A stretch of 64,000 nt of DNA from an uncultured Bacteroidia bacterium (lineage in GTDB: Bacteria > Bacteroidota > Bacteroidia > Bacteroidales > F082). The notes beneath the pieces are model-generated. The model searched no databases and had not been told where the DNA came from. It worked only from the letters and a program-made list of their open reading frames with translations. Position numbers and translations under genes: made by a program. The stretch covers positions 1-64,000 of the forward strand of contig CACXUM010000003.1 of assembly GCA_902770835.1 (NCBI GenBank), written 5' to 3'. Below, in pieces: positions 17,657 through 26,956 of this stretch; position 1 is the first letter of the stretch, and each line of letters opens with the position of its first letter.

Positions 17657-19258
17657 ATGGAACGGTTTTTCAACACGGCAGGCCCGATAAAGCCTGAATT
17701 GCACTACAATATCGACCCGTTGAAGCGTTTCGACTTGGAGGAGCTTTTGCTGCTTGTTCGGCAGCAGAAATACTTCGTGTTGCACGCTCCGAGGCAAACG
17801 GGTAAGACCTCGTGCTTGCTGGCTCTGCGCGATTATTTGAACGCGCGTGACGAGTTTGTTGCCGTGTATGCCAATGTGGAAGGGGGACAGGCACTGCGTA
17901 ATGATGTGGAAGGTGTAGTGAGTGGGGTCTGTTCTGTCATTGCCGGAGCTTTCGATTCGGTGATGAATACCAAACGTTATTCCGCTTTGGCTTTGGAAAA
18001 CGATCAGGTTCCGGCATCGAACCGGCTATCGAGTTTTCTTACACTATTGTCGGAAGATGTGCAAAAGCCTATCGTGTTGTTCATAGACGAGATTGACGCT
18101 TTGGTGGGCGACAGTTTGGTGAGCCTGCTGCGCCAGATCCGCTCGGGTTATACCTCTCGCCCTCAGCAGTTTCCACAATCAATTGTTTTGTGTGGTGTGC
18201 GCGATGTCCGCGATTATCGTATCGTGCTTTCCAATCAGGACATTGTTGCCGGAGGTTCGGCTTTCAACATCAAGGCAGAATCGTTGCGCTTGGGCAATTT
18301 TTCTAAAGAGGAAATCCGTGAGTTGTATTTGGAACACACCAAGGCGACGGGTCAGGTATTTGACGAAGCCTGCTTCCCGATGGTTTGGGAGGCGACCGAA
18401 GGCCAACCCTGGTTGGTGAACGCTTTGGGTTACGAGGTGACGATGAAGATGAAGGAGAACCGCGACCGCAGCATAAGGATTATCCCAGAGATGATATACA
18501 AGGCCCAAGAGAACATCATCTACCGCAGGGAAACCCACATCGACATACTGATTGACAAGCTGCGCGAGGAGCGTGTGCGTCGCGTGATTGGCCCGATATT
18601 GGCCAACGACACGGAGGTTGACGATGCCCTGTTTCCGCAGGACGACATGCAATATGTGATTGATATGGGACTCATCAAGCGAGAGAAAGGCAAACCCATC
18701 CGTGTCGCCAACGGGATTTATAGGGAAATCATCCCAAGAGAACTGACATGGACTACGCAAGAGAGTCTTGTTCAGCAGTCGGCATGGTACATTAACGATG
18801 ACAACAGCATCAATATGGAGAAACTATTGCTTGACTTCCAGCAGTTTTTCCGCCAGAACGCGGATGCTTGGATAGAGAAGTTCGACTATAAGGAGAGCGG
18901 CCCGCAGTTGCTGTTGCAGGCTTTCTTGCAACGAGTGGTGAACGGCGGCGGCTACATCGACCGTGAGTACGGTTTGGGCCGAGGCCGCACAGACCTGCTC
19001 ATCCGCAAACCCCTGACCGACCATTACGGCGGTCCGATACAGCGCATCGTATTGGAGCTGAAAATCAAGCGCAACAGCCTTGAGAAGACCATTGACGACG
19101 GCTTGCGTCAGACGTGGGAATATATGGATAGGGCTGGCGCGATAGACGAAGGCCATTTCATCATCTTCGACCGTACACCTGGCAAGCCTTGGGAGGAGAA
19201 AATCTGGCACGAGGAGCGGGAATACGAAGGTAGGAAGATTATGGTTTGGGGAATGTAA
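17657..19258 (+). CDS. AAA ATPase fused to a PD-(D/E)XK-like nuclease domain
   Basis: This 533-residue protein has Walker A APRQTGKTS (44-52) and Walker B VLFIDEIDAL (about 139-148). The C-terminal region (about 435-500) has GRTDLL with Asp446 and LELKIK with Glu467 and Lys469, the spacing of a PD-(D/E)XK nuclease core. A following SLEKTIDDGLRQTWEYMD segment is also typical of this family. Such ATPases recur as accessory genes in Bacteroidota; a defence or mobile role is often supposed but unproven. It sits between a truncated and an intact copy of the same small transporter gene, so it arrived by insertion or recombination into the sugar module. It has no visible transposase or terminal repeats. 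Confidence 0.85.
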   Translation: MERFFNTAGPIKPELHYNIDPLKRFDLEELLLLVRQQKYFVLHAPRQTGKTSCLLALRDYLNARDEFVAVYANVEGGQALRNDVEGVVSGVCSVIAGAFDSVMNTKRYSALALENDQVPASNRLSSFLTLLSEDVQKPIVLFIDEIDALVGDSLVSLLRQIRSGYTSRPQQFPQSIVLCGVRDVRDYRIVLSNQDIVAGGSAFNIKAESLRLGNFSKEEIRELYLEHTKATGQVFDEACFPMVWEATEGQPWLVNALGYEVTMKMKENRDRSIRIIPEMIYKAQENIIYRRETHIDILIDKLREERVRRVIGPILANDTEVDDALFPQDDMQYVIDMGLIKREKGKPIRVANGIYREIIPRELTWTTQESLVQQSAWYINDDNSINMEKLLLDFQQFFRQNADAWIEKFDYKESGPQLLLQAFLQRVVNGGGYIDREYGLGRGRTDLLIRKPLTDHYGGPIQRIVLELKIKRNSLEKTIDDGLRQTWEYMDRAGAIDEGHFIIFDRTPGKPWEEKIWHEEREYEGRKIMVWGM

Positions 19259-19287
19259 GCGGCAAGTTTTGGAATAACGCTCTGCAA

Positions 19288-19626
19288 ATGTTTAAATCTT
19301 TTCGAGTCTATGCTGCCCTCATTGGCGTGAACCTCATCTACGCTTGTACGTCCATTTTCACCAAGATGGCTTCGAGGCAGGAAATGCTGTCGTGGCCTTA
19401 TCTGCTGTGGATTGCGGGCGCGGTAGGAGTGATGGGTGTTTATGCTCTGTTGTGGCAGCAGGTGCTGAAACGCATTGAGCTTTCCACCGCATATATGTTC
19501 AAAGGGACAGGGCTGATTTTCGGATTGCTCATCGCTTGGGCGTTGCTTGGCGAGCAAATCACGCCGAACAACATCATTGGTGCGGCAATCATCATCATAG
19601 GGATAGCCTTGTTCGCCAAGGCATAA
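19288..19626 (+). CDS. EmrE/ArnE-like small membrane transporter subunit
   Basis: This 112-residue protein has four predicted membrane segments (about 8-26, 34-54, 62-82 and 90-110). It shows the small EamA/SMR-like pattern used by ArnE/ArnF, which flip undecaprenyl-phosphate-linked aminoarabinose. The start at 19288 matches the start of the truncated copy at 17527. An in-frame upstream extension to 19246 would overlap the ATPase gene. It is joined by a 1-base overlap (TAATG) to a second small transporter, as expected of a heterodimeric flippase. Its likely job is to flip the sugar-lipid made by the GT2 enzyme; this is inferred from context. Confidence 0.8.
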   Translation: MFKSFRVYAALIGVNLIYACTSIFTKMASRQEMLSWPYLLWIAGAVGVMGVYALLWQQVLKRIELSTAYMFKGTGLIFGLLIAWALLGEQITPNNIIGAAIIIIGIALFAKA

Positions 19627-19973
19627 TGAAAACAGGTATGTTGTACTATTTTCTTTGTGTTTGTTCGGTATTGGCTGCCGCTGGAGCGCAGATGCTGCTG
19701 AAAAAAGGAGCTACGGTATCCTATCCTAACATCATCAGGCAATACCTTAACCCCTGGGTGATGGGCGGTTATGCTATTATGGGTGTCTCTTTGTTGCTCA
19801 ACATCTTCTGCCTGAGCCGAGGCGTTCAAGTGAAAGAGATTGGCGGCATCGAATCTTTGAGTTATCTTTTTGTACCTGTGCTTTCGTGGGTGTTCTTCAA
19901 GGAGAGAATCACATGGCGGAAGGCAGGGGCGATTGTGGTGATTCTATTCGGAATAATGGTTTTTTATGTATAA
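19626..19973 (+). CDS. Second EmrE/ArnF-like small membrane transporter subunit
   Basis: This 115-residue protein starts at 19626 (MKTGMLYYFLCVCS), sharing one base with the stop of the preceding gene. Four hydrophobic segments are visible (about 5-21, 38-56, 67-85 and 95-115). GAQMLLKKGA near residues 20-29 and the SYLFVPVLSWVFFKERI ending near residue 90 are typical of EamA-like half transporters. A pair of unequal four-helix subunits next to a polyprenyl-phosphate glycosyltransferase matches the ArnC-ArnE/F arrangement. Confidence 0.8.
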   Translation: MKTGMLYYFLCVCSVLAAAGAQMLLKKGATVSYPNIIRQYLNPWVMGGYAIMGVSLLLNIFCLSRGVQVKEIGGIESLSYLFVPVLSWVFFKERITWRKAGAIVVILFGIMVFYV

Positions 19974-19990
19974 AGTTATTCTTTGTTTGT

Positions 19991-21724
19991 ATGAAAAAAA
20001 TAATTCAATTAAATGTATGGCTAAACAGAATGCCCGAATGGTTATTCTGTATTTTGATGCTTTTGATGGTGTTCTTGTATAATATGGCAATAGGCATTTC
20101 GGGTATTGATATGACGGATGAAGGATACTTGCTTTCTTCATATCAGCAGCTTTTCAAACATCCCGAAAGTGCATCTATGTTTTCTATGTACAATACAATG
20201 CTAATTGGAGGCTTGTGGGAGAGTGCTTTTGGAAATTTAGGTATTTTGGGCTTTCGGTTACTGGCAGCATTATGTGTTACATTAATCTCAATAGTTGTTT
20301 ATCTCCTTTGCCGGAATATTATTAGTCGTTTATGGTTTCTTGTCGGTTTGGGTATTGTCTTTTTGAGTAGGCATTATATCTTTGTTTTTCATTATAATCA
20401 AACATCTGCATTGGTGGCTTTGTTGACAGCATTATTTATTTTTATAGCATTAACAAAAAGCCATCTGCTCTCAATGTTCATTGCTGGTGTTATCCTCGGT
20501 TTGGGGGTATTCTTCCGTATTCCAAATGTATGTCTGACAGGGCTTATATTGACACTTGTCCCATACTATATTCATACTTCCGATTTAGCAGGAACTTTGA
20601 AGTTTTTTTGCATAGCTGTAGTAGGCTTTTTTGTTGGAGTTGCAACGAATGTGGGAGTTATATTTTTGTTTCATCATCAAGAGTTTTTTATGGCATCAAT
20701 AGATTCTTTGTTGAATTTGGCCACAACGACAGGTAACACACACAATATGAATTCGTTATTCTCTACTTGCTATGGGCAATATGGAGAGTTGTTTATATAC
20801 GGTTCCAAATTGGTGACACTCTCGTTGGTGATGTGGCTCTTTCTTAAAAACGAAAAACATTGTTGGGTAAAATGGAGCGGAATTGCTTTATGTTATGGAG
20901 GCATATTCCGTGTTGTGTATAATGTAAGATATAATTCATGTATTTACATTCTATATGCAATCTGCAGTATCGTCTTTTTGGGAATGTTCTTACATCGGCA
21001 TTCCATCGGTATCAAGACACACTATGTAGCAATCATGGCTTTCCTAATTATGTTTCTTCTTCCTTTTGGAAGTGATGGTTATATTGGGAACGTCGGGATG
21101 TACAGTATCTATTTGGCTATGCCTTTAGCTCTTGGATTGTTGTGGAAATCTATCGAGACTACCCCTCGATTGTTCAGATATTTGACTGTATCCTGCTTGT
21201 CAATTATTATCATTGTAGGTGCTTATGGGACGACACATCTTTGCTATCGTGACACAGGGTCAAGATTAAAAAAAACTGCATTTGTGACCGAAAGCGAATT
21301 AATAACAACACTAACCAATCCTCATAAAGCACAAATCCTTAACAGTGTGCTTGAACATATTAGGCCATACAAAGATGCTGAAACCGAATTACTTGCATAC
21401 CCATCTATTCCGATGATTAATTACATGACCAATACTAGACCTTTTGTAGGAAACAGCTGGGTTGGTGTTATGTCGTACGATTCTTTTAAAAGAAAACTAT
21501 TATACGGAGAACAACATAATTCACTGCCCATCATAGTTATTTCAAAGGCTTCCTACATATACTGGTTTAACACCAATGAGTGGCATAATATTTTAGATTG
21601 TGGAGATTGGCATCCAAACATCGAAAAGAAAAATATCCTTTTAAATGATTTTATAAATAGACACTCTTATAGAATCGAATATGATGATAATTGTTTCCAA
21701 ATACTCATCCCTGAAGAAAAATGA
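19991..21724 (+). CDS. GT-C-type membrane glycosyltransferase or polymer-modifying membrane protein
   Basis: This 577-residue protein has about twelve hydrophobic segments. Early in the protein, ISGIDMTDEGYLLSSYQQLF (about 34-53) places acidic residues after the first membrane helix, the position of the catalytic loop in GT-C enzymes. The last ~130 residues (about 440-577) are soluble, probably extracytoplasmic. The start at 19991 (MKKIIQ) is chosen because the longer frame from 19886 overlaps the transporter gene. It overlaps the next gene by 4 bases. In this context it may be the transferase that uses the flipped lipid-linked sugar. The exact family is not recognised. Confidence 0.7.
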   Translation: MKKIIQLNVWLNRMPEWLFCILMLLMVFLYNMAIGISGIDMTDEGYLLSSYQQLFKHPESASMFSMYNTMLIGGLWESAFGNLGILGFRLLAALCVTLISIVVYLLCRNIISRLWFLVGLGIVFLSRHYIFVFHYNQTSALVALLTALFIFIALTKSHLLSMFIAGVILGLGVFFRIPNVCLTGLILTLVPYYIHTSDLAGTLKFFCIAVVGFFVGVATNVGVIFLFHHQEFFMASIDSLLNLATTTGNTHNMNSLFSTCYGQYGELFIYGSKLVTLSLVMWLFLKNEKHCWVKWSGIALCYGGIFRVVYNVRYNSCIYILYAICSIVFLGMFLHRHSIGIKTHYVAIMAFLIMFLLPFGSDGYIGNVGMYSIYLAMPLALGLLWKSIETTPRLFRYLTVSCLSIIIIVGAYGTTHLCYRDTGSRLKKTAFVTESELITTLTNPHKAQILNSVLEHIRPYKDAETELLAYPSIPMINYMTNTRPFVGNSWVGVMSYDSFKRKLLYGEQHNSLPIIVISKASYIYWFNTNEWHNILDCGDWHPNIEKKNILLNDFINRHSYRIEYDDNCFQILIPEEK

Positions 21725-22845
21725 ACCTTCAAATTCCCTTCAATAAACCCCATCTCACAGGCAAGGAAGCCCACTATATGTATCAGGCCGTGTATAACGG
21801 CAAATTGAGCGGCAATGGCGAGTTCACCAAATGTTGCCAGCGTTTCTTTGAGGAGAAATACGGTTTCAAGAAGTGCCTGCTCACCACAAGTTGCACCGAT
21901 GCACTCGAAATGGCTGCCATCTTGTGCGGCATCCAGCCGGGCGATGAGGTCATTGTGCCGAGCTACACTTTCGTGTCATCGGCACTGGCTTTTGTGCGGC
22001 AGGGAGCGAAGATTGTCTTTGCCGACAGTATGAAGCGCAACCCAAACATTGATGCGGAGCAAATCGAGGCATTGATTACACCGCGCACAAAAGTCATCGT
22101 TCCAGTGCATTACGCTGGTGTGGCCTGCGATATGGACCGCATTATGGAAATCGCGGAAAAGCACCATCTTTTGGTTGTGGAAGACGCGGCTCAAGCCATA
22201 GATTCATACTACAAGGGCAGACCCTTGGGGACAATAGGCCACTTGTCGGCCTTCTCTTTCCACGAGACCAAGAACATCATTTCGGGTGAGGGCGGTATGC
22301 TGGGCATCAACGACGATCGTTTTATCCGTCGTGCCGAAATCATTTGGGAGAAAGGCACGAACCGAGCCGAGTTCTTCCGTGGCGAAGTGAACAAATATGG
22401 TTGGTGCGACATCGGTTCCTCATTTCTTCCGAGCGAGGTTGTGGCGGCATTCCTTTGGGCGCAGTTGGAACACCTCGACGACATCCAAAGCAAGCGAAAG
22501 CAATTGTGGAACAAGTATTATGAGCTGTTGAAACCTTTGGCTGATGAAGGCCGATTTCACTTGCCTGACATCCCAGATTATGCTACCAATAACGCTCATA
22601 TGTTCTATTTGGTTTGCAACAGCCTTCAGGAACGCACAGCCTTGATAAAGAAGTTGAAAGAAAATGACATTTTGGCTGTCTTTCATTATTTGAGTTTGCA
22701 TAGTAGTGAGTATTACAAGGACAAGCACGACGGGCGCGAACTTCCTGAATGTGACAGGTATGCGGATTGCTTGGTGAGATTGCCGATGTATTATGAACTA
22801 AATGAAGATGATTTGGAAAAGATTAGTAAGTTATTGGCTTTGTAA
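21721..22845 (+). CDS. wecE: dTDP-4-amino-4,6-dideoxygalactose transaminase (WecE-like, DegT/DnrJ family)
   Basis: This 374-residue PLP enzyme begins IPFNKPHLTGKEAHYMYQA with NGKLSGNGEFTKCCQ, closely following the WecE/RffA pattern. Lys184 in HETKNIISGEGGML is the Schiff-base lysine. VVEDAAQAID (about 158-167) is the conserved PLP-contact block. WecE converts dTDP-4-keto-6-deoxyglucose, the product of RfbB, to dTDP-4-amino-4,6-dideoxygalactose. RfbB is encoded at 26957 and a WecD-like acetyltransferase at 16138, so the pathway to dTDP-Fuc4NAc is plausible. It overlaps the preceding gene by 4 bases. Confidence 0.88.
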   Translation: MNLQIPFNKPHLTGKEAHYMYQAVYNGKLSGNGEFTKCCQRFFEEKYGFKKCLLTTSCTDALEMAAILCGIQPGDEVIVPSYTFVSSALAFVRQGAKIVFADSMKRNPNIDAEQIEALITPRTKVIVPVHYAGVACDMDRIMEIAEKHHLLVVEDAAQAIDSYYKGRPLGTIGHLSAFSFHETKNIISGEGGMLGINDDRFIRRAEIIWEKGTNRAEFFRGEVNKYGWCDIGSSFLPSEVVAAFLWAQLEHLDDIQSKRKQLWNKYYELLKPLADEGRFHLPDIPDYATNNAHMFYLVCNSLQERTALIKKLKENDILAVFHYLSLHSSEYYKDKHDGRELPECDRYADCLVRLPMYYELNEDDLEKISKLLAL

Positions 22846-22849
22846 TAAT

Positions 22850-24367
22850 ATGGTTATGAAGGTGAACAAGCTATTTCACAATATATGGTTTTGGCTTATT
22901 TTCAACACGCTTGCATTTGCTTTGATGGCGTGGTTGCTTCCGATTCATTTCGAAGAGAATGACGATATTGCAATGTGTATGATTGCGAACGGGCAAAGTT
23001 CGGGCACGCCAGACGGACATTTGGTGTTCATTAATGCATTGTATGGATGGATAATTGCTGGTTTATATATGCTTACTAGAGCCGTAGAATGGTATACGTT
23101 GGTGTTTTGTGCCCTGCATATTCTTTCCGTAACAGGAATTTGCTATATGGTGATGAATGATGACATTCGACCTATACTTAAGTGCTTGTTTTTGATATCC
23201 TTATATGTTATTTGGGTTAGAATTATCATTGCTTTTCAATTTACGACCACGGCAGGATTACTTTGTTTCAGTGGATGTTTGGCTTTGCGTCGTTCATCAA
23301 ATAAATGGAGAATAATGGGCTTATGTGCAATTTTTGTAGCTTCGTTGGTTAGATTTTCTGCTTCGGCATTGGTCAGTGTTATTTGTGCCCCTATGTTGAT
23401 AGCTGGTTTCATAAAGGAACGGTATCTTGTCTATTGGTTGGTTGGGGTGATTATATTGGTATTATTCGGCAAAAGTGCTGATGCTTTTTTTTACAAGAGT
23501 CCCGATTGGGCGGCATATAAGACATACAATTCCGTTCGAGGTTTTATCAATGACAATCCTAATATGGAATTGGCATTAGGCAATTTACCTGAGGGAATAG
23601 ATGAAAAAGATTATCAACTGTTTTGCTCTTTTGAAGGAGACCCCAAGGTAATGACCTTGTCACGAATACAAATGATAAAGTCTGAAATTAAAAGAGGTCT
23701 GACTTTAAGAAAAGCATTTGCTAATATGTCTCAATTGCAATTATATAGAATTCCTATAGTTTTGATTTTTATAGGAATGTTGCTCTTTTTTGATGAATAA
23801 TAAAACAGTTGATTTACCGCAATTACATAAGCCCACCGTTGTGTTCAGTTCTTTTGTATTGGTTTTGCTTGTAATGGTTTATATTGGTATGACAGGAAGT
23901 TTAAAGAATCGCGTTTTTTGTGTATGCTTTTGCCAATGACCTATCTTTTGGTTTACGATTTTCGCATAGTTAATGGCAAACGAGGTAAGAGTATCATAAT
24001 AGGATTGTCAATGGTTCTGTTGGGGTTGATTCTGAAATATGGCTATCAAGACAAAAAAGTGATAAGTCTTGTTCGTTCACATCAAAAGGAATTTGATGTA
24101 TTGCAGTATCCATTGGTCGAAGACTATTTTGGCACACTTTATACAGGTGAGTTTCAATCGGAATACCTATCTCCTTTCGAAGTTTGCAGAATGAATTATC
24201 ATCCTGTTGGCTTAGGTTGGATGACTTGTATCCCTTTCCAAAAAGGCATTTTGGAATGTCATCGCGATTTTGTTGATTCTGATATGCTTATTATGGGCAA
24301 GTGGACAATCCGCCAATTCATATTTTGGAAAGAATCCATAAAAACTATGGAATTTCTGCACGATTAA
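22850..24367 (+). pseudogene. GT-C-like membrane protein gene split by two frameshifts
   Basis: Three consecutive open frames read as one membrane protein of about 505 residues. The first (22850-23800, 316 residues) ends in FIGMLLFF then DE and a stop. Continuity shifts to the frame starting MNNKTVDL at 23793. It then returns to the original frame at LCMLLPMTYLLVYDF from 23918 to the stop at 24367. Both shifts fall on six-T runs (23786-23791 and 23914-23919). Removing a T in the first and adding one in the second restores a single frame. The N-terminal HFEENDDIAMCMIANG (about 41-56) is an acidic GT-C-like loop. Either the gene is inactive, or slippage or read errors are involved. Confidence 0.75.
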
Positions 24368-24416
24368 TAACCATTGACCGAAACGAAAAATACGCGTTAT
24401 ACAAGCTTATTTCAGA

Positions 24417-25895
24417 ATGAACACTATGAAAAAAACACAACTTGATAAAACAATATTAGTTTGTTTATTGGTACTTAATACTCTTTTCCTAATTTATTGG
24501 AGTATTTTAGCTTATTATTCTCATCTTCACTATGACGATTTGCATTTTTTATGGAAGATGCGCGAAATGTCTGTCTTTGAATATGTCAAGGAGATGTATT
24601 ATACCCGTTCTGGGCGATTTGTTGGATATGCAATAAATGGAGTAGTTTCTAATATTACTGATTTGTTGGGCTTTCATCAGTTTTGGGCTATTTTATACTA
24701 TATATTAGGATTAAGTATTTGTTGGTTGGTGATAAAAGATTTCAAGTTGAACATTTCCCGGTCAACTTTATTTATGGAGATGTGTTTTGTATATAATCTT
24801 TACATTCTTACCAACATTGATTTCCCTGTTTTCTTTTGGCATTGTGCAATGAGTTACTATTTGTTTTTACCAATGGCTTGTTTGTTGTTGAAATATTTGA
24901 ACATGAAGAAATTGAATGGATGGCAATGGACAGCACTGCTAATTATGACGGTATTGATAGGAGGAGGTAATGAGGCTTTTTCTCCAATTGTTTTACTATT
25001 GATGTTTGTTTGTGGAATGTATTGGTGGCGTTCGAAAGGATGGAAAGTGAAAGAGACTTGGGATGTGCCTCAGGTTCGCCGTATTGTTTGGACGGCCATA
25101 TTCATGTTATTATTGTTTTCTGTCGTTTTAATAGCTCCTGGCAACTATGAAAGAATGAGCGACACAACACAATTTGTACATCCCGAAGGAATAGTTGGTT
25201 GGATTATGGCTATTAGCAACGCTATCATAATGTTTTTCTATTTTATGGTTTTTTATATTCCATATTATTCAATTGCTTTTAGTTTAGCATTTTATGTTGG
25301 AAATAAGATAAACTTGGAATTACCTAAATCGAAAATGCAATTATCTGTAAGAATAGTTTTTGTTTTCCTTGTTTATTTGGTTGTTTCTGCATTGCCTAAT
25401 GTATATCTTTATGGAGGATTTGGTATCCAGAGATCATATACTCATATTGTATTTGTTTTTTTGCTTTCTGTGATGGCAATTGGTTTTATTTTAGGGATTA
25501 ATAAAAAAACTATAATTTCAGGTTGGTGCGCTGTAGGAGGAATGGCATTACTTTCCGTGATCATGTGTGTGAATATTATCAAAGATACACCAACAGCGAG
25601 AAAATATGGGAAGGCTGTAGATGAAAGGATTGAGTATTTGTGTGAGTTAAGAGACAATGGACAGAAAGAAGCCATAGAGGTTCAACCTTTACCAATTCCT
25701 TATACGGAAGACCCAAAACACCTTATTCTGCACCTATTAGGGAAAGAAACACCTCGGTCAGTATTATATTATTATTCAGAAACAGGTACAGAACCAAACG
25801 AATATGAATATCACATGAAACGGGTTTTGAATTTGGACTTTGATTTTGTACTTCCTAATAATACTCAAGATATTGAAATTGAAGAAAGAATGTAG
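24417..25895 (+). CDS. DUF6056-like multi-spanning membrane protein (putative GT-C)
   Basis: This 492-residue protein has about eleven hydrophobic segments. Near residues 35-70 it reads HYDDLHFLWKMREM then YYTRSGRFVGY, matching the DD...SGRF pattern of DUF6056-type membrane proteins, which look like GT-C glycosyltransferases. The C-terminal ~100 residues are hydrophilic. The gene is AT-rich compared with galE just downstream. It is the last gene of the lipid-linked sugar region. An acceptor or donor cannot be named from sequence. Confidence 0.7.
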   Translation: MNTMKKTQLDKTILVCLLVLNTLFLIYWSILAYYSHLHYDDLHFLWKMREMSVFEYVKEMYYTRSGRFVGYAINGVVSNITDLLGFHQFWAILYYILGLSICWLVIKDFKLNISRSTLFMEMCFVYNLYILTNIDFPVFFWHCAMSYYLFLPMACLLLKYLNMKKLNGWQWTALLIMTVLIGGGNEAFSPIVLLLMFVCGMYWWRSKGWKVKETWDVPQVRRIVWTAIFMLLLFSVVLIAPGNYERMSDTTQFVHPEGIVGWIMAISNAIIMFFYFMVFYIPYYSIAFSLAFYVGNKINLELPKSKMQLSVRIVFVFLVYLVVSALPNVYLYGGFGIQRSYTHIVFVFLLSVMAIGFILGINKKTIISGWCAVGGMALLSVIMCVNIIKDTPTARKYGKAVDERIEYLCELRDNGQKEAIEVQPLPIPYTEDPKHLILHLLGKETPRSVLYYYSETGTEPNEYEYHMKRVLNLDFDFVLPNNTQDIEIEERM

Positions 25896-25922
25896 TCCTA
25901 GTATTAATTATTAGAAAGAAAA

Positions 25923-26933
25923 ATGAATATCCTAGTCACAGGCGGTGCCGGTTTCATCGGATCGCATACTTTGGTGGAACTGAACGCTGCGGGATATGAG
26001 ACCGTCGTCATCGATAATCTCTGCAACTCGAACAAAAAATCTTTAGAGCGTGTGGCGGAACTGACGGGAAAGGAGATTCCTTTCTTTGAAGTCGACATCC
26101 GCGACCGCGAAGGCCTCAACCGCGTGATGGAAGCCCATCGTTTTGATGCTTGCATCCATTTCGCCGGACTGAAAGCCGTGGGCGAAAGCGTTGAAAAGCC
26201 GTGGGAATACTACGAAAACAACATCGGCGGGACTTTAACTTTGCTTGATGTGATGCGCAAGCATGGCTGCAAGAACATCATTTTCTCATCGTCGGCGACT
26301 GTTTACGGCGACCCTGCCATCATCCCAATTACTGAGGAATGTCCCAAAGGACATTGCACCAACCCTTACGGCCAAACCAAGAGCATGTTGGAGGAAATCC
26401 TGATGGACATGCAAAAGGCTGACAACGAATGGAATATCGTGCTGTTGCGTTATTTTAATCCCATCGGTGCGCATCCTAGCGGTCGCATTGGGGAGAACCC
26501 GAATGGCATTCCCAACAACCTGATGCCTTACGTCACGCAGGTGGCTGTGGGCAAACGTCCTGAACTTGGTGTTTTCGGCAATGATTATCCGACACATGAC
26601 GGCACCGGAGTCCGCGATTATATCCATGTCGTGGATTTGGCCCGAGGTCATGTGGCGGCTTTGCAGGCCATCGAGAAGAACTGTGGCTGTGCGATATACA
26701 ACCTTGGCACGGGACAAGGTTACTCTGTGCTGGATGTGGTGAATACCTTCGAGAAGGTCAATGGCATCAAGATTCCGTACAGCATCAAGCCACGCCGTGC
26801 GGGCGACATTGCCACCTGTTATTCCGACCCTGCAAAAGCGGAAAAAGAACTAGGTTGGAAGGCTCAATACGGCCTCGAAGAGATGTGCCGCGACTCGTGG
26901 AATTGGCAAAAGAACAATCCTAACGGATATTAA
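25923..26933 (+). CDS. galE: UDP-glucose 4-epimerase
   Basis: This 336-residue extended SDR has a GGAGFIGSH nucleotide-binding motif (residues 7-15). The catalytic Tyr149 and Lys153 lie in YGQTK, with the [10 protein letters not shown] strand upstream. It interconverts UDP-Glc and UDP-Gal, and in polysaccharide loci often their N-acetyl forms. The C-terminal [25 protein letters not shown] ending is typical of GalE. It lies 23 bases before rfbB and opens the nucleotide-sugar part of the polysaccharide locus. Confidence 0.96.
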   Translation: MNILVTGGAGFIGSHTLVELNAAGYETVVIDNLCNSNKKSLERVAELTGKEIPFFEVDIRDREGLNRVMEAHRFDACIHFAGLKAVGESVEKPWEYYENNIGGTLTLLDVMRKHGCKNIIFSSSATVYGDPAIIPITEECPKGHCTNPYGQTKSMLEEILMDMQKADNEWNIVLLRYFNPIGAHPSGRIGENPNGIPNNLMPYVTQVAVGKRPELGVFGNDYPTHDGTGVRDYIHVVDLARGHVAALQAIEKNCGCAIYNLGTGQGYSVLDVVNTFEKVNGIKIPYSIKPRRAGDIATCYSDPAKAEKELGWKAQYGLEEMCRDSWNWQKNNPNGY

Positions 26934-26956
26934 TACAAACATAAAACATACATACC

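Noticed and set aside
17657-19258. AAA-nuclease gene as a classical insertion sequence
   Set aside because: No transposase, terminal inverted repeats or exact target duplication was seen; the flanking transporter copies are too diverged to be a target duplication.
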